Source: Episyrphus balteatus (lineage: Eukaryota; Arthropoda; Insecta; Diptera; Syrphidae). Taken from it: a stretch of 64,000 bases of DNA. The stretch's first letter is position 1. Each line of letters starts with the position of its first letter. Of the stretch, positions 1 to 12,900 are shown in pieces. The notes under the pieces are model-generated. The model ran no database searches and was not told where the DNA came from. It worked only from the letters and a program-made list of their open reading frames with translations. The translations under genes and the position numbers were made by a program. The DNA is taken from positions 66,858,277 to 66,922,276 of the forward strand of contig NC_079137.1 in NCBI RefSeq assembly GCF_945859705.1, in the 5' to 3' direction.

Positions 1-2375
1 CAACTTCGTATTATTTTTGAAACACTTTTTTATTATTTTTTTCATAAAAACACTTATTTATATTGATATTACACCACTAAAACGCGATAAATAAAAAATA
101 AAAACACAACACAAAGCCACACTGCCATGTTTGTAGTTTGTTTTATTTTTGTTGTGCGACAAGACCAAATAAGAAAAAAAGAGAAAGCACTACCTTTTGA
201 CAGATTTCAGATTTTTGTCCGAAGAAATTTTTGGGGCAGAAATTCGCACGAAGGGGAAATTTTTTTCTCTCCCGCGGCCATCTTTTTTGTGAAAAAATGC
301 ACAATTTCAGAGTACCCAAACAGGAATTGGGCTGGAAATGTTGAAAAAAGTTGAAATATTTCTGTTTTAGGCAGTACCCAAACAGACCTTTTATTAAATC
401 TTTATGAATATGCCCTATATGCTGGGTTAGTTAGTATAGGTAAATGTCATTTTGACATTTTTCAAAAAGTAAATTTTCATTTTGATACAAACGCCGCCGC
501 GGTGCACATTACTTCAAAAAGAAACGTCATTAGCAAAATTGTCGAACGTAATTGTAAGAATGTAAGGGGAACAGGTTTTGGACGGCGTTCAAATCGGATG
601 CAGTCCTTCGTCTATTAAAAACAGACACACTATTATTATCTATTTGACACCCAAAAATATGATACTCCGTTCTGACTTTTCAAGAACTGTCAAAATTAAT
701 CTTGATATTTCTTTGAATTTAAGTTGCTTCATATTTATTTTGAAACTAAAATTTGTGTTTTTTAGTTAAAATTTCTTATTCTTGGATTAATATAGGCTTA
801 AGCTGACCTCTAAAATTCAACTTACAGAGTGAATAATGAATATGTCAGATTACAAACTCTACTAGAATTCATCTTAATATCAATTTAATTAATATTGTAA
901 AACCTATGAAGCAATTATAGTTTATCTATATCGTTCCTGCACTTCATAATTATAAACCTGTAGTTAAGCTATTTAAAAAAGCAAAATGAAAAAGCACACT
1001 TTCATAAGAAGTTCATCAATAATTTATAGTTTAATATCACTAAATTAGAAAATAAAACATTATATACATTTTATATGAACTGCATATAGTGCGTAATTTC
1101 AAAGTCATGCAATCAATTTTATTAGCTTGCAAATTATATATCCTCTGTAAGCTCACCATGTATAGGTTATACATTTTACATTTTTATGTACATATATGAA
1201 ACATTATCGTGACAAATTACGTATTTGCATAGCAAAATGGTTGTCGTGTTGACAATAACTCAAATCAACATGACCTTTGAAGTAAATATATATTACATTT
1301 AAACAAATATATGGGCATGTACTTTTAATTTTATTTCAACATTCATATGTTATAAATATAAGACAATGAAGAAATTTGCAGGCTTCCAAGGTCATACATG
1401 CAACATGTAATTGATCAAAATTTTTATTTAATTCCATGATTTTGGAGTAGATAGGTTTTCCAAACCAATGGTTTATTCATGGTCGTTTTGACCCTTGATT
1501 TCAACGTAGAACTTCGACAAACCTTATATTAATTATATAGTTTTCAAATAGAATAGTTTTTACTGTCCATGAATTATTTGTTCTAAAATGATTGAAGAGC
1601 TTATTTAAAAATATGACAATCTGAGACCAACGCCAAGGCTTTCGGAAGAACTTCGAAGGACCAGTGATCACGATTTGAAGCCATACATTATTTCGTTTTA
1701 TCTTAAACATACACCGAAGCACGAGATACAATCGAAATTTTGTACTTTTCTAAGTACCTTTTTAAAAATACTAATCATTTTTGCTAACTCACAAAAAATC
1801 TGCTGTAGGCTCTTATAGAAAATTAAAATTGAAAATATAAATTGGAGAACTCGTTATTTTAACGTTAAGTTTCATAGGGAACAATATTTAGGTTACAGTA
1901 ACCTAGTAACGTCATTTCACAGCTAAAAGTCGAACAATGAGAAAAACATACATGCAGCCACCTGGTTTCACTTTTAGACTTTTCAAGGAAAACTTTTTTT
2001 CAAAATCTTTTTTTAAACATCGTCGCTTCAGAAACAAAGTGTCCTATCTCAAAATTTAGAATTTTCAAAAAAGCGATTTGAAATATTATTATTCTCAAAA
2101 AAACACATTTCGTCTAGAGTTTAGCTAGGAGATCAAGTGGTCCTCTATTGAATGGTATACATCATTTTTTTTTTTAAATCAAAGTTTGTGATTTTTTATG
2201 TATAGATACCTAACTCATAATCGCTAAACTTTGACATATGACACTTTGCTTCTGAAGCGACGACATGTGAAGCGGGCCATATGCACGACATACACTCCGA
2301 CACAACATCTTGAATCAAAACTTTTTGATTTTTGGTGTCGGTGTTAATATGTCTGTGGTGCGGTTTCTATGGGCC
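1..2375. other. AT-rich stretch without a recognisable gene
   Basis: I see no open frame with protein-like composition and no splice-consistent exon set on either strand. The short open frames are AT-driven chance frames. Weak local repeats occur, such as ACCCAAACAG at about 315 and 377. The only structured part is the inverted repeat at 2018-2266, listed separately. Confidence 0.6.
2018..2266. repeat. Short inverted repeat (about 25-bp arms)
   Basis: A segment beginning TCGTCGCTTCAGAAACAAAG near 2019 returns in inverted, slightly diverged form (CTTTGCTTCTGAAGCGACGA) ending near 2265. The spacer is about 200 bp and AT-rich. It looks like a small foldback or MITE-like remnant. No target-site duplication was identified. 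Confidence 0.5.
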
Positions 2376-2383
2376 GCTTCAGG

Positions 2384-3184
2384 TAGGGTTGCCAACTTTT
2401 TTAACAAGGAATAGAGTATATTTGGTTTCAGAGACGAAAAAAAAAGAGTACATTTGAAAAAAGAAGAGTACCATTTATTTCAAGTCTTGAAAATGTATTT
2501 TTTTTTTTGCTTCTTACAGTACATAACAATTTTTTGTTGTTTTTAAAATATGTGTATGACTAAACGTTCAAATTCAAAATTCATATACATTAAGAGCTCA
2601 TTTTTGATCAATTTCAACGAAGCCCTATTCCTCTCCTCTCGCCACTTCATATTCAAGACCGAAAATACTCTCTCAGTGAATGCTGAAGTGGCAAGAACAG
2701 ATAGAATATGGCTTACAATTTTTGCAGTTATCAATATAATTCATCGAAATAAAAATATATAAGAAGGTTAACTCAATTTTAAATACCTTGATGTTTTACA
2801 AGAAAAAATCTAATATTTTCAGGTCTTAAACAAAACAAAGTAAAATAGAGAACAAAATTTGAATTAAACAAATAGGTCGTACTAAAACAACGACAAAAAT
2901 TATAGTGTTTTGTACTCTCTAAATTACAATTGTTCAAATTTAGAAATTATAAGGTCGAATATTTTAAGCCTCGTTCTTTTTTTCATTCAATTCTATCTTT
3001 AGAAATATAAAAGTTATCCACCAATTTGTAAACGTTAAAATGCTTATTTTTATGTGGTGGTACACTCAGCCTTAAGTAAAAAAAAAGATTTTTTTGACGT
3101 ACTCTATCAGAGTTATAGATCACGAATGTGTAATTCGTGAAATAGAGTACAATACTCTTTTTTAGAGTACGGTTGGCAACCCTA
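2384..3184. mobile_element. hAT deletion derivative with 8-bp target duplication
   Basis: The 801-bp element starts TAGGGTTGCCAAC and ends GTTGGCAACCCTA, a 13-bp terminal inverted repeat. It is flanked by a perfect 8-bp direct repeat GCTTCAGG (2376-2383 and 3185-3192). An 8-bp duplication is the hAT hallmark. Inside, on the - strand, lies a remnant of the transposase C-terminal dimerisation region (2543-2734). The element is too short to encode a full hAT transposase, so it is a non-autonomous internal-deletion copy. Confidence 0.9.
2543..2734 (-). pseudogene. hAT transposase C-terminal (hATC) remnant
   Basis: The 63-codon frame contains ATSAFTERVFSVLNMKWREE followed by RNRASLKLIKNELL, the pattern of the hAT C-terminal dimerisation domain (S..ERxFS.. 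then a helix with a conserved L..L). The rest of the transposase, including the BED finger and RNase-H-like catalytic core, is absent, so this cannot be active. It lies inside the TIR-bounded element 2384-3184, which supports the class assignment independently. Confidence 0.8.
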
Positions 3185-3192
3185 GCTTCAGG

Positions 3193-4150
3193 AGTCTGGC
3201 GAACGGAAAATCATCATTAGCGACAGCAACATGTGTTTGCTCTTTGCAACATGTTACTTCGTTAAAAAGATCGTGGGATTTTTCCCTATTAATTTTTGGT
3301 ATAAAATAACTGGTAACTGGTATAATATTTTTTAAAGAAAATAGAAAAAGATTTTACATATTTTTTGATTTATAACAAAAACTCCTATGGTTGCATTGTT
3401 TAGTTCAATAAATTTTTAAGTCAAATTTTGCTTGTTTACAAAGTTTAACTTAATTCTATTACATTTTCTTTTGCACAAATAGCTATTAGTAAATCATCAA
3501 TGAAAACCCAAATAAGAACTGAAGAAACGTTGAAGACAAATTAAATGTTAAAGTAAATCTAACTAAACAACCAACAAAATTATTAAATATGATTGTAGGT
3601 AATATGTAATAGGAAACAAAATGAAAAAATATTGTACCTACATTTTTCATATTCTTGAACTTGATGTTCCCAAATAGTAGGTAAATAAATTGTTAAAATA
3701 TAGATACTACTTCTTTAATTGAATTTATTGAAAAAAAAAGTACCAATGTGCAAAAACTATGAAAATTTACACATTTTATTTGTGTCACGAAATGTTTAAC
3801 TGTCATACAAAGTAAATTAGCTTCTTTAGCAGATTCAGCATTATGTCGATCAACACTTTTTATTTTCTATCTGTCCTAACTCTCAGTTAAGTTGAATGTC
3901 AGTGAAATCTCATTTTTGAATTCAACTACCATTTCATGTCAACAAGCTTGAACATTCATAATGTTCTTTGATCTTTACCGATTCACCCAACTTTGTTGAT
4001 CAAGCATGTTGGTATTAAATATTGATCATTACAAATCAACTAATTGTGGACGCTGCTTTATAGTCATGATTTCTAGTCTTAACATCATCAAAATTATCTA
4101 AGTTCAATTTGAGGTTTATTGTATTAATACAGTAAAATAAGGAGAAAAAA
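3193..4150. other. AT-rich stretch, nothing recognised
   Basis: No coding frame, terminal repeat or tandem array was recognised between the hAT element and the following foldback. A GTCAGTGAAATCTCATTTTT-type segment near 3900 resembles one near 52550 (TGTCAGCGAAATGTCATTTT), each followed by a similar CCATTTCAT-GTCA segment. This is probably a diverged dispersed repeat. Confidence 0.5.
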
Positions 4151-5617
4151 GGGGTAAATCTCGGAATGAATGTTAGTAGAAATTTTTTTTGCCTAATATC
4201 TTCCTTTTGCCATTCTATAACATATCTCAAAAGTCTAGAAAAATCTCATGTCCGCTTGTCGCGATTTCAAGGTCAAATCGCGAAATGGAGATTTTCAAAA
4301 TTAGCAAAATTAGGCTATGGTATTATATACACATATGATACATGATTTCAAGGTATTTTTTAATGCTGATTCCAAAAAATCTAAAATCAAGGCAATCTGA
4401 CGTCTCTGAAAAAAGTTATACCTGTTTTTCATCTGTCAAATCATATTATTATAATAGTTGCAAACTTACTGCCGAAAAACCCTTAAAAGTTATGGTAGAT
4501 GAACCAAATTTTGCATGAAGATTTTAGAATCCATCATTATTAAAAATCAAAACAATCCATTACAAAAAATATATATACCTACGAAATAATGGTATTTTTT
4601 GATGGAGGGGCAAATTTTAGGATATGCACTAAAGAAGATTCTTGTTCATCTTTGGAATAAGTGCTAATAGGCTAATTTTTTCATTTTAATCTTTGTTTGG
4701 ATATTCTTTAACTACCCTCAAAAATCTAAAAAAATCTCATGTCCGCAAGTCCTAATTTTCTTGGTTTGAAGATAAGGTGCAGATTTGAAAAAAATTGAAA
4801 AACTACTCTTCAGATATTTGTGTCAGATCAACATGAATAAGGTACATTACTTTTCAGGGATGGTCATATTGATTTGTTTGTGGGTTTTGTTGGAATCAGC
4901 GTTAAAAAATACCTTGAAATGATATGGGTTATGTTGGTATACATATAAGAATCTAAAATTTTCTTATTATTTTTTTTAAATCTGCACCTAACTTAGTTTA
5001 ACCTGGAAAATAAGAACTTGCGGTCATGAGATTTTTTTAGATTTTTGACATAAGTTATAGAATATCCAAACAAAGATAGAAACAAAAAAATTAGCCTATT
5101 AGCACTAATTCCAAGATTGTACCAGGATGTTTTTTAGTGCACATCCCAAAATTTCCCCTTTTCTCAAAAAATACCATTTTGTTATAGATATAAATGTTTT
5201 TTTGCATTGCATTGTTTTGATTCCTAATAATAATGGATATGAAAACCTTCATGCAAAATTTGGTTGAGCTACCATTACTTTTAAGGGTTTTTCGGTAGTA
5301 AGTTAGCAACTGTTATAATAATATGAGTTGACAGATGAAAAACAGGTATAACTTTTTTCAGAGACGTCAGATTGCCTTGATTTTAGATTTTTTGGAATCA
5401 GCATTAAAAAATACCTTGAAATCATGTATCATATGTGTATATAATACCATAGCCTAATTTTGCTAATTTTGAAAATCTCCATTTCGCGATTTGACCTTGA
5501 AATCGCGACAAGCGGACATGAGATTTTTCTAGACTTTTGAGATATGTTATAGAATGGCAAAAGGAAGATATTGAACAAAAAAAATTTCTACTAACATTCA
5601 TTCCGAGGTTAAACCCT
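4151..5617. repeat. Foldback element, about 650-bp inverted arms
   Basis: The left arm (about 4151-4800) and right arm (about 4965-5617) are inverted copies. GAATGAATGTTAGTAG near the left end is mirrored by CTACTAACATTCATTC near the right end, and AATCTGACGTCTCTGAAAAA (about 4393) is mirrored near 5360. Each arm carries two versions of AAATCTCATGTCCGC, followed by TTGTCGCG in one and AAGTC in the other, so the arm itself has an internal duplication. No transposase frame is present. Superfamily is unknown and the exact ends are uncertain by tens of bases. Confidence 0.8.
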
Positions 5618-6378
5618 TATTTGACTGGATTATATTGAAAGTGTGAAATAAAAACATAGCTTATGTTTTTAAAAAATAGCCGCGTTCCTTTGGTTGTATA
5701 GCAGACTACTCATGAGAAGATATTAGATATTACGGTAATCTACTATCTAGTACGAGTTAAGATGGGAATTATACCTATTATTTCTTTCAAATTCCTGGTG
5801 AATTTCTCATGAGCAGCTCTAAAGGAATGCGTCTGATGAAATATTTTCAAGTCCAATGGCAGATTTCATAAACATTTTAGACATTTAGATGACGATTTTG
5901 TATGGGCCAAATGTCATTTTAGGAAGTAAAAGCCTGATAAATATTTGAAAGGGCTTTATGAAATTGCCCATAAGAATTTTCCGTTAAAATTGCAATGAGC
6001 AAATGAAAATGAGACATTATTGATCTCCACAAAATATTGTGCTATGCGGCTAAGTGTAAGTATGTTGTTAATTCAAATTTTGAACACCAGAAAAGCATTT
6101 CACCATTATTACTTCCTGAATAGGGATCTGTAATACAGATCTGTGAGTCATTCAACAACTTTAATCTGAAAACCATCAGGGAATGTTTTAAAAATGTGCT
6201 TGGGGTGCATTATATTGGCCCTTTAAATTACATTTGAATACATTTAACAACTTTTTCTGTATAGAAAACAAATGCGGTCTAGCATTTTGATGAACTTTAA
6301 CGATTGACACTTATTTGTATCTGTGTTCAGTTTTGACTCAAAAATATATAATTGGTTGTCACTCGAAGATAACAAAAA
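5618..6378. other. AT-rich stretch, nothing recognised
   Basis: I found no coding frame with family resemblance and no clear repeat ends here. Confidence 0.5.
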
Positions 6379-7298
6379 ATAAAATGCACGACTGGGGCCG
6401 CACGTACTTGCTCTTATGATAAGAGTAGCTTTTATGTCAAAGCTTTGAAAAATATTTTCAATTAGGTAGTCAAATTTGATTTTTTAACTATTTTCATAAG
6501 AAATGCAAAAATATGTACATTTTTTGTATGGTATTTCTTACGCTATTAGCTATATTAAAATCACTTAAAGCATTATGTATGTCATATTAATTTAAGTAAA
6601 TCGTTAGACCCGTTTTCGAGAAAATTGTAATGACTTATTAACGATGTACGGGAAGAGCCGACATAAAGGATTTAAAAAATAAAATTAATATCATATTTCC
6701 ATTATCCGTATTTTTTGAGAAAAACTAAAAATGCAGTTATGTTAGATTTACATATAACATTACGTGTGTAAAATTTAATCGAAATCGTTTGAGCCATTTA
6801 CGAGAAAATTTCAATAACTCATTAAGATGTACGGGAAGAGCCGACATCCGCGATTAAAAAAAAAGTTAATGTCATATTTTCACTATCCGCATTTTTTGAG
6901 AAAAACTAAAAACGCAGTTATATTAGAACTACGTACAGCATTACGTGTGTTAAATTTAATCAAAATCGTTAGAGCCGTTTTCGAGAAATTGCAATAATTC
7001 GAAAATTTTGTATGGGAGGTATACGTTCTAAGCGAGATATTAAAAAACAAACCAACCTTGGAAATTACGAAAAAATCATCTGTACCAAATTTCAAGAAAA
7101 TCCGTCCACCCGTTTAGCCTGCAGCTTCATGTACAGCTTTTTTTTGACGACGCACCGACGCACCGACGCACAGACCGACGGACGTCATGACGAAAACCAC
7201 TTTTTCGGACTTCTCCATCATCGTAATGTTAGTTTTGATTAAAACCTCGAATTTTTTTTTTGACACGAAACTAATACTTGCCCTATTGAGCAAGTAAA
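6379..7298 (+). repeat. Dispersed repeat with 182-bp internal tandem
   Basis: The segment starts AAAATGCACGACTGGGGCC and ends near GAGCAAGTAAA. A diverged second copy lies at 38020-39613, where it is interrupted by a hAT element. Within it, a unit with ATCGTTAGAGCCGTTTTCGAG and GTACGGGAAGAGCCGACAT recurs with a 182-bp spacing (about 6598, 6780, 6962). The 3' part has a GACGCACCGACGCAC-type simple tract and ends with a conserved block around ATCATCGTAATGTTAGTTTT. A related tract occurs at 33530-33640. TACTTGCTC near 6408 is complementary to GAGCAAGTA at the right end, suggesting short terminal inverted repeats. No encoded protein was recognised. Confidence 0.75.
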
Positions 7299-7630
7299 AA
7301 ACAAATATTAAATGACAGATCTATTTTATAGGCACTTTGAATACAGGTTACACATTACAACTTAACCAATCCTCAATTAAGTAGTCTCTATCCCCTACCA
7401 GTTAATAAGTTTGACATCTATTGTCAAAACTATACCTTTTTTTTATTTTCATGTTTACTATGTATTTAGAGCAACACCGATTTCAAATGATAAACACAAA
7501 TAATGACGAAAATCAATGCTATACACTATTTACACAACATGTCACAAAGTTTACTCTAACTCTTTTTCACGATCAATAAATTTCAATTTATATTTTATTT
7601 GTTTTTTATGTTGAACTTTATATGTAATTA
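7299..7630. other. AT-rich spacer
   Basis: No feature recognised between the dispersed repeat and the Penelope-like palindrome. Confidence 0.5.
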
Positions 7631-7973
7631 TTTTATTTATTACCTTCTTTGTTTTGCTTCTTTTAGTTCAGATTATTAAAAACGCATCTTTTTACTTTAG
7701 AAAATTATTTATTTTTTTTGCCTATATATTTCGAGGTCTTACTTGCCTCATCTTCAGGGTCTAAAAATTACAATATGCGTTTTAATAAATTATATTAACA
7801 AATAATTTGAAATAAAAAATAAATTACCATTGAAATATTTTTGAAAAAATATGAACAATTTTCTAAAAAGTTATTTCGACATTTAAAACAATTGAAAAAT
7901 CAAACATTAATTTTAATAAAAATTAAAAATTTTTTTAAAGTATTGTTCAAAAAATATTTTAGAAAGTTTAAAT

Positions 7974-8222
7974 TTAGTTACTTTGAACATTTCTATTAAC
8001 TATAAGGTTATAATAAGTGTTTGTATAATCCTTTTTATCGGTTTTATAGTTACATACGATTTGTTCATTTTTAATAATTTGGTTTACTTCTTGAATTTGT
8101 AATTTTAATTTATTTCTTTCAAACTTTAGAATTTTTGCCCCATCAAAATCAAACGAATGTCCATATTGTTTCACATGTTCAGCCAAAGCAGCAACATTTT
8201 TTGTATTTGAATTGACCAACAC
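7974..8222 (-). pseudogene. Penelope-like endonuclease C-terminal fragment (left arm)
   Basis: The 82-residue frame has AALAEHVKQYGHSFDFDGAK, a charged helix, and KTDKKDYTNTYYNLI at the end. This matches the region after the GIY-YIG motif in Penelope-like elements, where an H...GH.fD segment and an (N)YKTD tail are typical. The GIY and YIG strands and the upstream reverse transcriptase are missing. The first seven codons run into the palindrome loop, so the start codon is probably fortuitous. Confidence 0.7.
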
Positions 8223-8276
8223 AAAAATGAATGCAAAAAAGTTATAGAGGGCTCAAATACAAAAAATGTTGCTGCT

Positions 8277-8489
8277 TTGGCTGAACATGTGAAACAATAT
8301 GGACATTCGTTTGATTTTGATGGGGCAAAAATTCTAAAGTTTGAAAGAAATAAATTAAAATTACAAATTCAAGAAGTAAACCAAATTATTAAAAATGAAC
8401 AAATCGTATGTAACTATAAAACCGATAAAAAGGATTATACAAACACTTATTATAACCTTATAGTTAATAGAAATGTTCAAAGTAACTAA
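8277..8489 (+). pseudogene. Penelope-like endonuclease C-terminal fragment (right arm)
   Basis: This is the mirror copy of the left-arm fragment. The amino-acid sequence is identical from MAEHVKQYGHSF to the stop. The open frame extends upstream to about 8253 before homology with the other arm ends at the loop. A dead fragment, not a functional gene. Confidence 0.7.
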
Positions 8490-8836
8490 ATTTAAACTTT
8501 CTAAAATATTTTTTGAACAATACTTTAAAAAAAATTTTTAATTTTTATTAAAATTAATGTTTGATTTTTCAATTGTTTTAAATGTCGAAATAACTTTTTA
8601 GAAAATTGTTCATATTTTTTCAAAAATATTTCAATGGTAATTTATTTTTTATTTCAAATTATTTGTTAATATAATTTATTAAAACGCATATTGTAATTTT
8701 TAGACCCTGAAGATGAGGCAAGTAAGACCTCGAAATATATAGGCAAAAAAAAAAATAAATAATTTTCTAAAGTAAAAAGATGCGTTTTTAATAATCTGAA
8801 CTAAAAGAAGCAAAACAAAGAAGGTAATAAATAAAA

Positions 8837-9943
8837 AAATTTCAATTTATTTACCAAAACTGCATTATACACTTCGTTGTCCTTATTTTTTTTTTTTTTT
8901 CCGGAACCATGACACATTATTAACAGATATCCCTATAATACTTTTAATCAGTCTTGAAGTTTTTTCATCACGTTTTTTGAGCCAGTGAAGGATAATAAAG
9001 TGACTTTCTACATGCAATTCACAATGCTCCTCATTAAAGTGTTTAAAAAATTTGCTTTCGTACCGCAAAACCACCGCATACCGCATCGCCATCTACATTA
9101 ACGATAATTTCAAGATAGTAAATTATTAACTGGTCATCGGTCATCCTTGTGTGTAAGAGGGATATATTGTTGTTGTTGTTGCAATATTTGCAGACACATT
9201 GTGTATGTTTGTGTATACTATTTGTGTGCGGGTTACTTCCAATTATTATGGCACAAATAATCCTCTGAAGCGTGCACAAATATTAAACCACCTTCGGGAC
9301 CTCTACAACACCCCCGCGCGCCATCTATACCTCAAGTCAACTACTATAAACATAATCTAGACAAAAAAATCAACTCCAGCTAATTACAAAGTAAACATTA
9401 AGCACACCACGCGAGTTGACTACAAATCATAAGTCATGAAGTGCACAATGTCCTGAGGCTAGGAAATGCAAAGTGTATCCAGGCTTTATCACCCTCTTAA
9501 CCCTAACTATCTTCATAGACCCCTTTTTCTATCCCCCCAACAATCACACTTTCTCGCTTCATTTATTCCTCGTCCGTTTTTTGCCACCCTTTTCATGTGT
9601 GGATATCTATTTTTTTGTCACCAGGAGGACTGTGGGTAATCATTTCATAATAATTTGTAGTCAGTTTTTCTTTAGCCAACAATCGGTGCGGTTCTAAAAA
9701 TCGGAAACGAGATTTTTTGAGAAGGTTTTGTTTTGAAAACCAATTTCGGGTCTAAAAACAAAACTTCCTTCCCTGGCACCTCTTTTATTTTTGGATTATG
9801 AAACGGTTCAAATTAAAATTGAATTTCAAATTTCCGAGTGAATTTGAAAAACGTTAAAACACCCAAAGTAGCAAGGATTACAACAGAAAAAAAAAAAATA
9901 AGACGACAACAAGGACGAAGGACGACGACAACAACAACAGATT
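8837..9943. other. Region upstream of Ir76b exon 1
   Basis: No independent gene is supported. A short TTG microsatellite lies at about 9167-9180. From about 9280 to 9943 the base composition becomes less AT-biased and CA/GAC-rich, and this probably holds the promoter and 5' UTR of the downstream receptor gene. An ACA/GAC-rich run directly precedes the start codon. No TATA box or initiator can be assigned with confidence. Confidence 0.45.
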
Positions 9944-12900
9944 ATGGCTACAGGCTTTGATTTAATTTTATCAGCCATCCTCTGTTTCGGATGCAATACT
10001 ACGGCCGAAGGCCAGACAACGGCTGTTGTCATACCCGTTGATGGTACTTCGGTTGCAGCTGTCTCACCTGACCTAAATAATGATGTCAGTTTTGCGATTT
10101 ATCGAACCAAACGGGATCACATGGAGAAAATGAGAGAATATGTAAATGGCAATCATTTTCGCATTGCTACGGTTGAGGATTATCCATTGAGTTATACGCA
10201 AAAGAAGGCAGATGGCACTCTTGCCGGTCTAGGAGTTTCATTTGAGTTAATTGACTTTTTGGCCAAAAAATTTAATTTTACATATGAGGTGGTGGTGCCG
10301 CAGGGCAATATTATTGGCTCAACAGAGGATTATGATAATAGTTTGGTTGAAGTGCTCAATGATCAGGTATGGAAATGTAATGCCAATTAAAAGCCTTTTT
10401 CAAAAGAGTATGAAATATGTATATGTTTTGGTGAAGTTATTAGAAATGCAACAACTTTTAAAGACTTTCACAGGATTAAAAAGACATTAAGTTTTGATTA
10501 GTTTCTAGCTTTAAAATTTGGATATCTTGGAGAGACTTAAAGACTTTAAAGTTAAAATAAAGGACTATTCACGAATATACAAAAAAAAAAAAATTAACGT
10601 TAACAATTTACCGACGGCAAAACTGTTGTTAACTTTTTTCTTTATGAAAAAAAAAAAAACATAAAGATATACATATATTCCTCAATTAAAATTGCATGTT
10701 AGGAAAAGTATTGATGCGATCTCAAATTTGTTGTTTCATCTTTTGTGAACCATGGTCCATTGAACTAAAAAATAACTTTCATTAAACATTTTATTAGAAA
10801 GCTTGAAACTTTGCTTGGTACTTTTATTCTACTTAGTAATTTACATAAATTGACAAAGTGCATTCTTATAAAAAAAATATACTAAGGCCCCGTTTTTAAT
10901 ATTAAAATTTATTCTGAATTATTTTTTGGAGTAAACTATGAACTATTGAAAATCGTATTTTCAATTAATTTGGACAAAATGTTACTTGAAAAATTAATAA
11001 ACGCTGAGCTAACGCATTTTTCGGGATTTCGAATATTTGTGGTTTTTTAAATTTTGATTGTTTTCAAATGTACATGACCGTAGAAAACTAAATTTTGAGG
11101 ATTTCTACAATTTGTTTTGCAGATTTCCTATCCGATTTTTGTATTTCTCTTTATTTTTCTTTTACATTCAGATGCAAAAAGGTATCTTCGGACCAAAATC
11201 TCGAAACAAGTTTTGTTTAAGGATTTGAGTTCATATTGAGCATTTTGAGTACAAAAAAAAAAAAAAAAAAACAAATCTAATTTTTTTTTTAGATTTTCGA
11301 AAAAAACTAAGGTTAACCCCTTGCCGAAAAAATGCACTTTAAAAAAAATTTCTACAAATCCATTCAGTGAGGCATCGAAAGAAAGGTTACTTTGAACTCA
11401 ATTTAAAAATACAAACCAAAAGTTCCATCGAGGTCTGCAACCTGATTTATTAGCAATCGAAATATTTTTGGATTTTGGAAGCATACATATATTTTTGGAT
11501 CAAATTCTCGATACATACATGTTTTGAATTAAAGATATGAGTTCATTGCATACGAGTTCATTAGGCTCTCCATTTCTAGTTTACAGATGTTCTTTATAAT
11601 TTCATATTTTCAAGTGGTAAATCCTTAAATATACTGGAATTTTTTTTTACAAACAAGAACCAGACTATTTTACTTCTAGGAACAGCTCTTTGCGTTGGTG
11701 ATAATGCAAATGATCTTTCAGTTATTAAAAGATAAATTGTAATCACAATCCTTTGTAAAATTTTCAAATGTTTTTTCCTAGTGAAAAATAAACCTAAGAA
11801 AAAGTACGTATACGCCACAGTGACCATATGAAAATTTAGCTTGCTGTGGTTTTTTTTTCTTTTATTTGAAAATTTTTATCTCTCATTTATATTGTTTATG
11901 TGTTGTGAAAAACTCGAAAACTTTAAAAATGTTTTGATTACATTTACTTTCATGCTGTGTAGGTTAGGTATCTACACAGTACACACACAATCATGTTTCA
12001 GTGAAATCTCTATTTTTGTAGCGGATAAGACTTTGTTAGTTTTTTGTCGCTTTAGGATTTAATTTTTTATTTCATAATAGATTTAATATGAAATCAACAA
12101 AATAAATTTGTATTGTCAAAACTTTTCCGCATGCCTACCGTGGCGTGTTTCCGATTTTTCTACGTAAAAGTGTCATTTTTGTCAATATTAATAAAAAAAA
12201 AAATATTGGATAAATATCCATTTAACCAAAATAGTATTAAATAGTGGTTGCTACGGTCCTTAAAGATTACTATTATTATGTGAAATCAATACATGTCTTA
12301 GTTGTAACAATTTTGAAAAAAAAGGTAAATTCTTGTTTTTTTTTTTTGTAGTATTTGTATGCTAGTCAAAGAATTTATCAAAAATTTGTATTTAAAATTC
12401 AGACAATCATCATTTTTGTGGGCTATAAATCATTTTTTGAAATAAGAACGAACTCAAAATACGACCTGTAAGAATTTACACAAAATCTAGTAGAATTTAT
12501 AAAACATCTTATTTATCGATTACGGTTTAATGCGGATCGGTTCAATTTCGACATTCTCCTTCGCAGATTCATTTTTAATGTTAAATATAATGGACCTAAA
12601 GGATCTTTTTTGCAAGTTGAACAAACAGAACTTACTTCGAATGGATTTTATTTTAGAATAATTTATAATTCTGAAAATCTCTGAAACATTAATCTGAATT
12701 AAATAAATTAATTTAATAATGATTTGAACAAGTAAATTATACAAAGTGTGTTTTTGTAAATACGAATGTTAAATTCAACATTTAATACTGTTTTTTGAGT
12801 ATTTCAATGCAATGAGATTGTTTTGGTAAAGTTTTTTTTTCTATACGTGGATGTGGCTCTGACAGGAGTAAGCTAGAGCGATATTGACGTGATAAAAAAC

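Larger units (their letters stand above)
7631..8836. mobile_element. Penelope-like element fragments, head-to-head palindrome
   Basis: Two near-identical arms (7631-8210 and 8253-8836) face away from a 42-base loop. Each arm encodes the same truncated C-terminal peptide (7974-8222 on -, 8277-8489 on +) with the HVKQYGHSFDFDGAKIL-type pattern seen downstream of the GIY-YIG core in Penelope-like retroelements. Each continues into an AT-rich tail containing CCTGAAGATGAGG and CCTCGAAATATATAGGC. The same tail motif reappears at 26334-26374. No reverse-transcriptase part remains. The arms look nearly identical, implying recent formation or gene conversion. Confidence 0.75.

Noticed and set aside
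10251..10490. 79-codon frame at the end of Ir76b exon 1
   Set aside because: Shadow frame overlapping the real exon and its donor.
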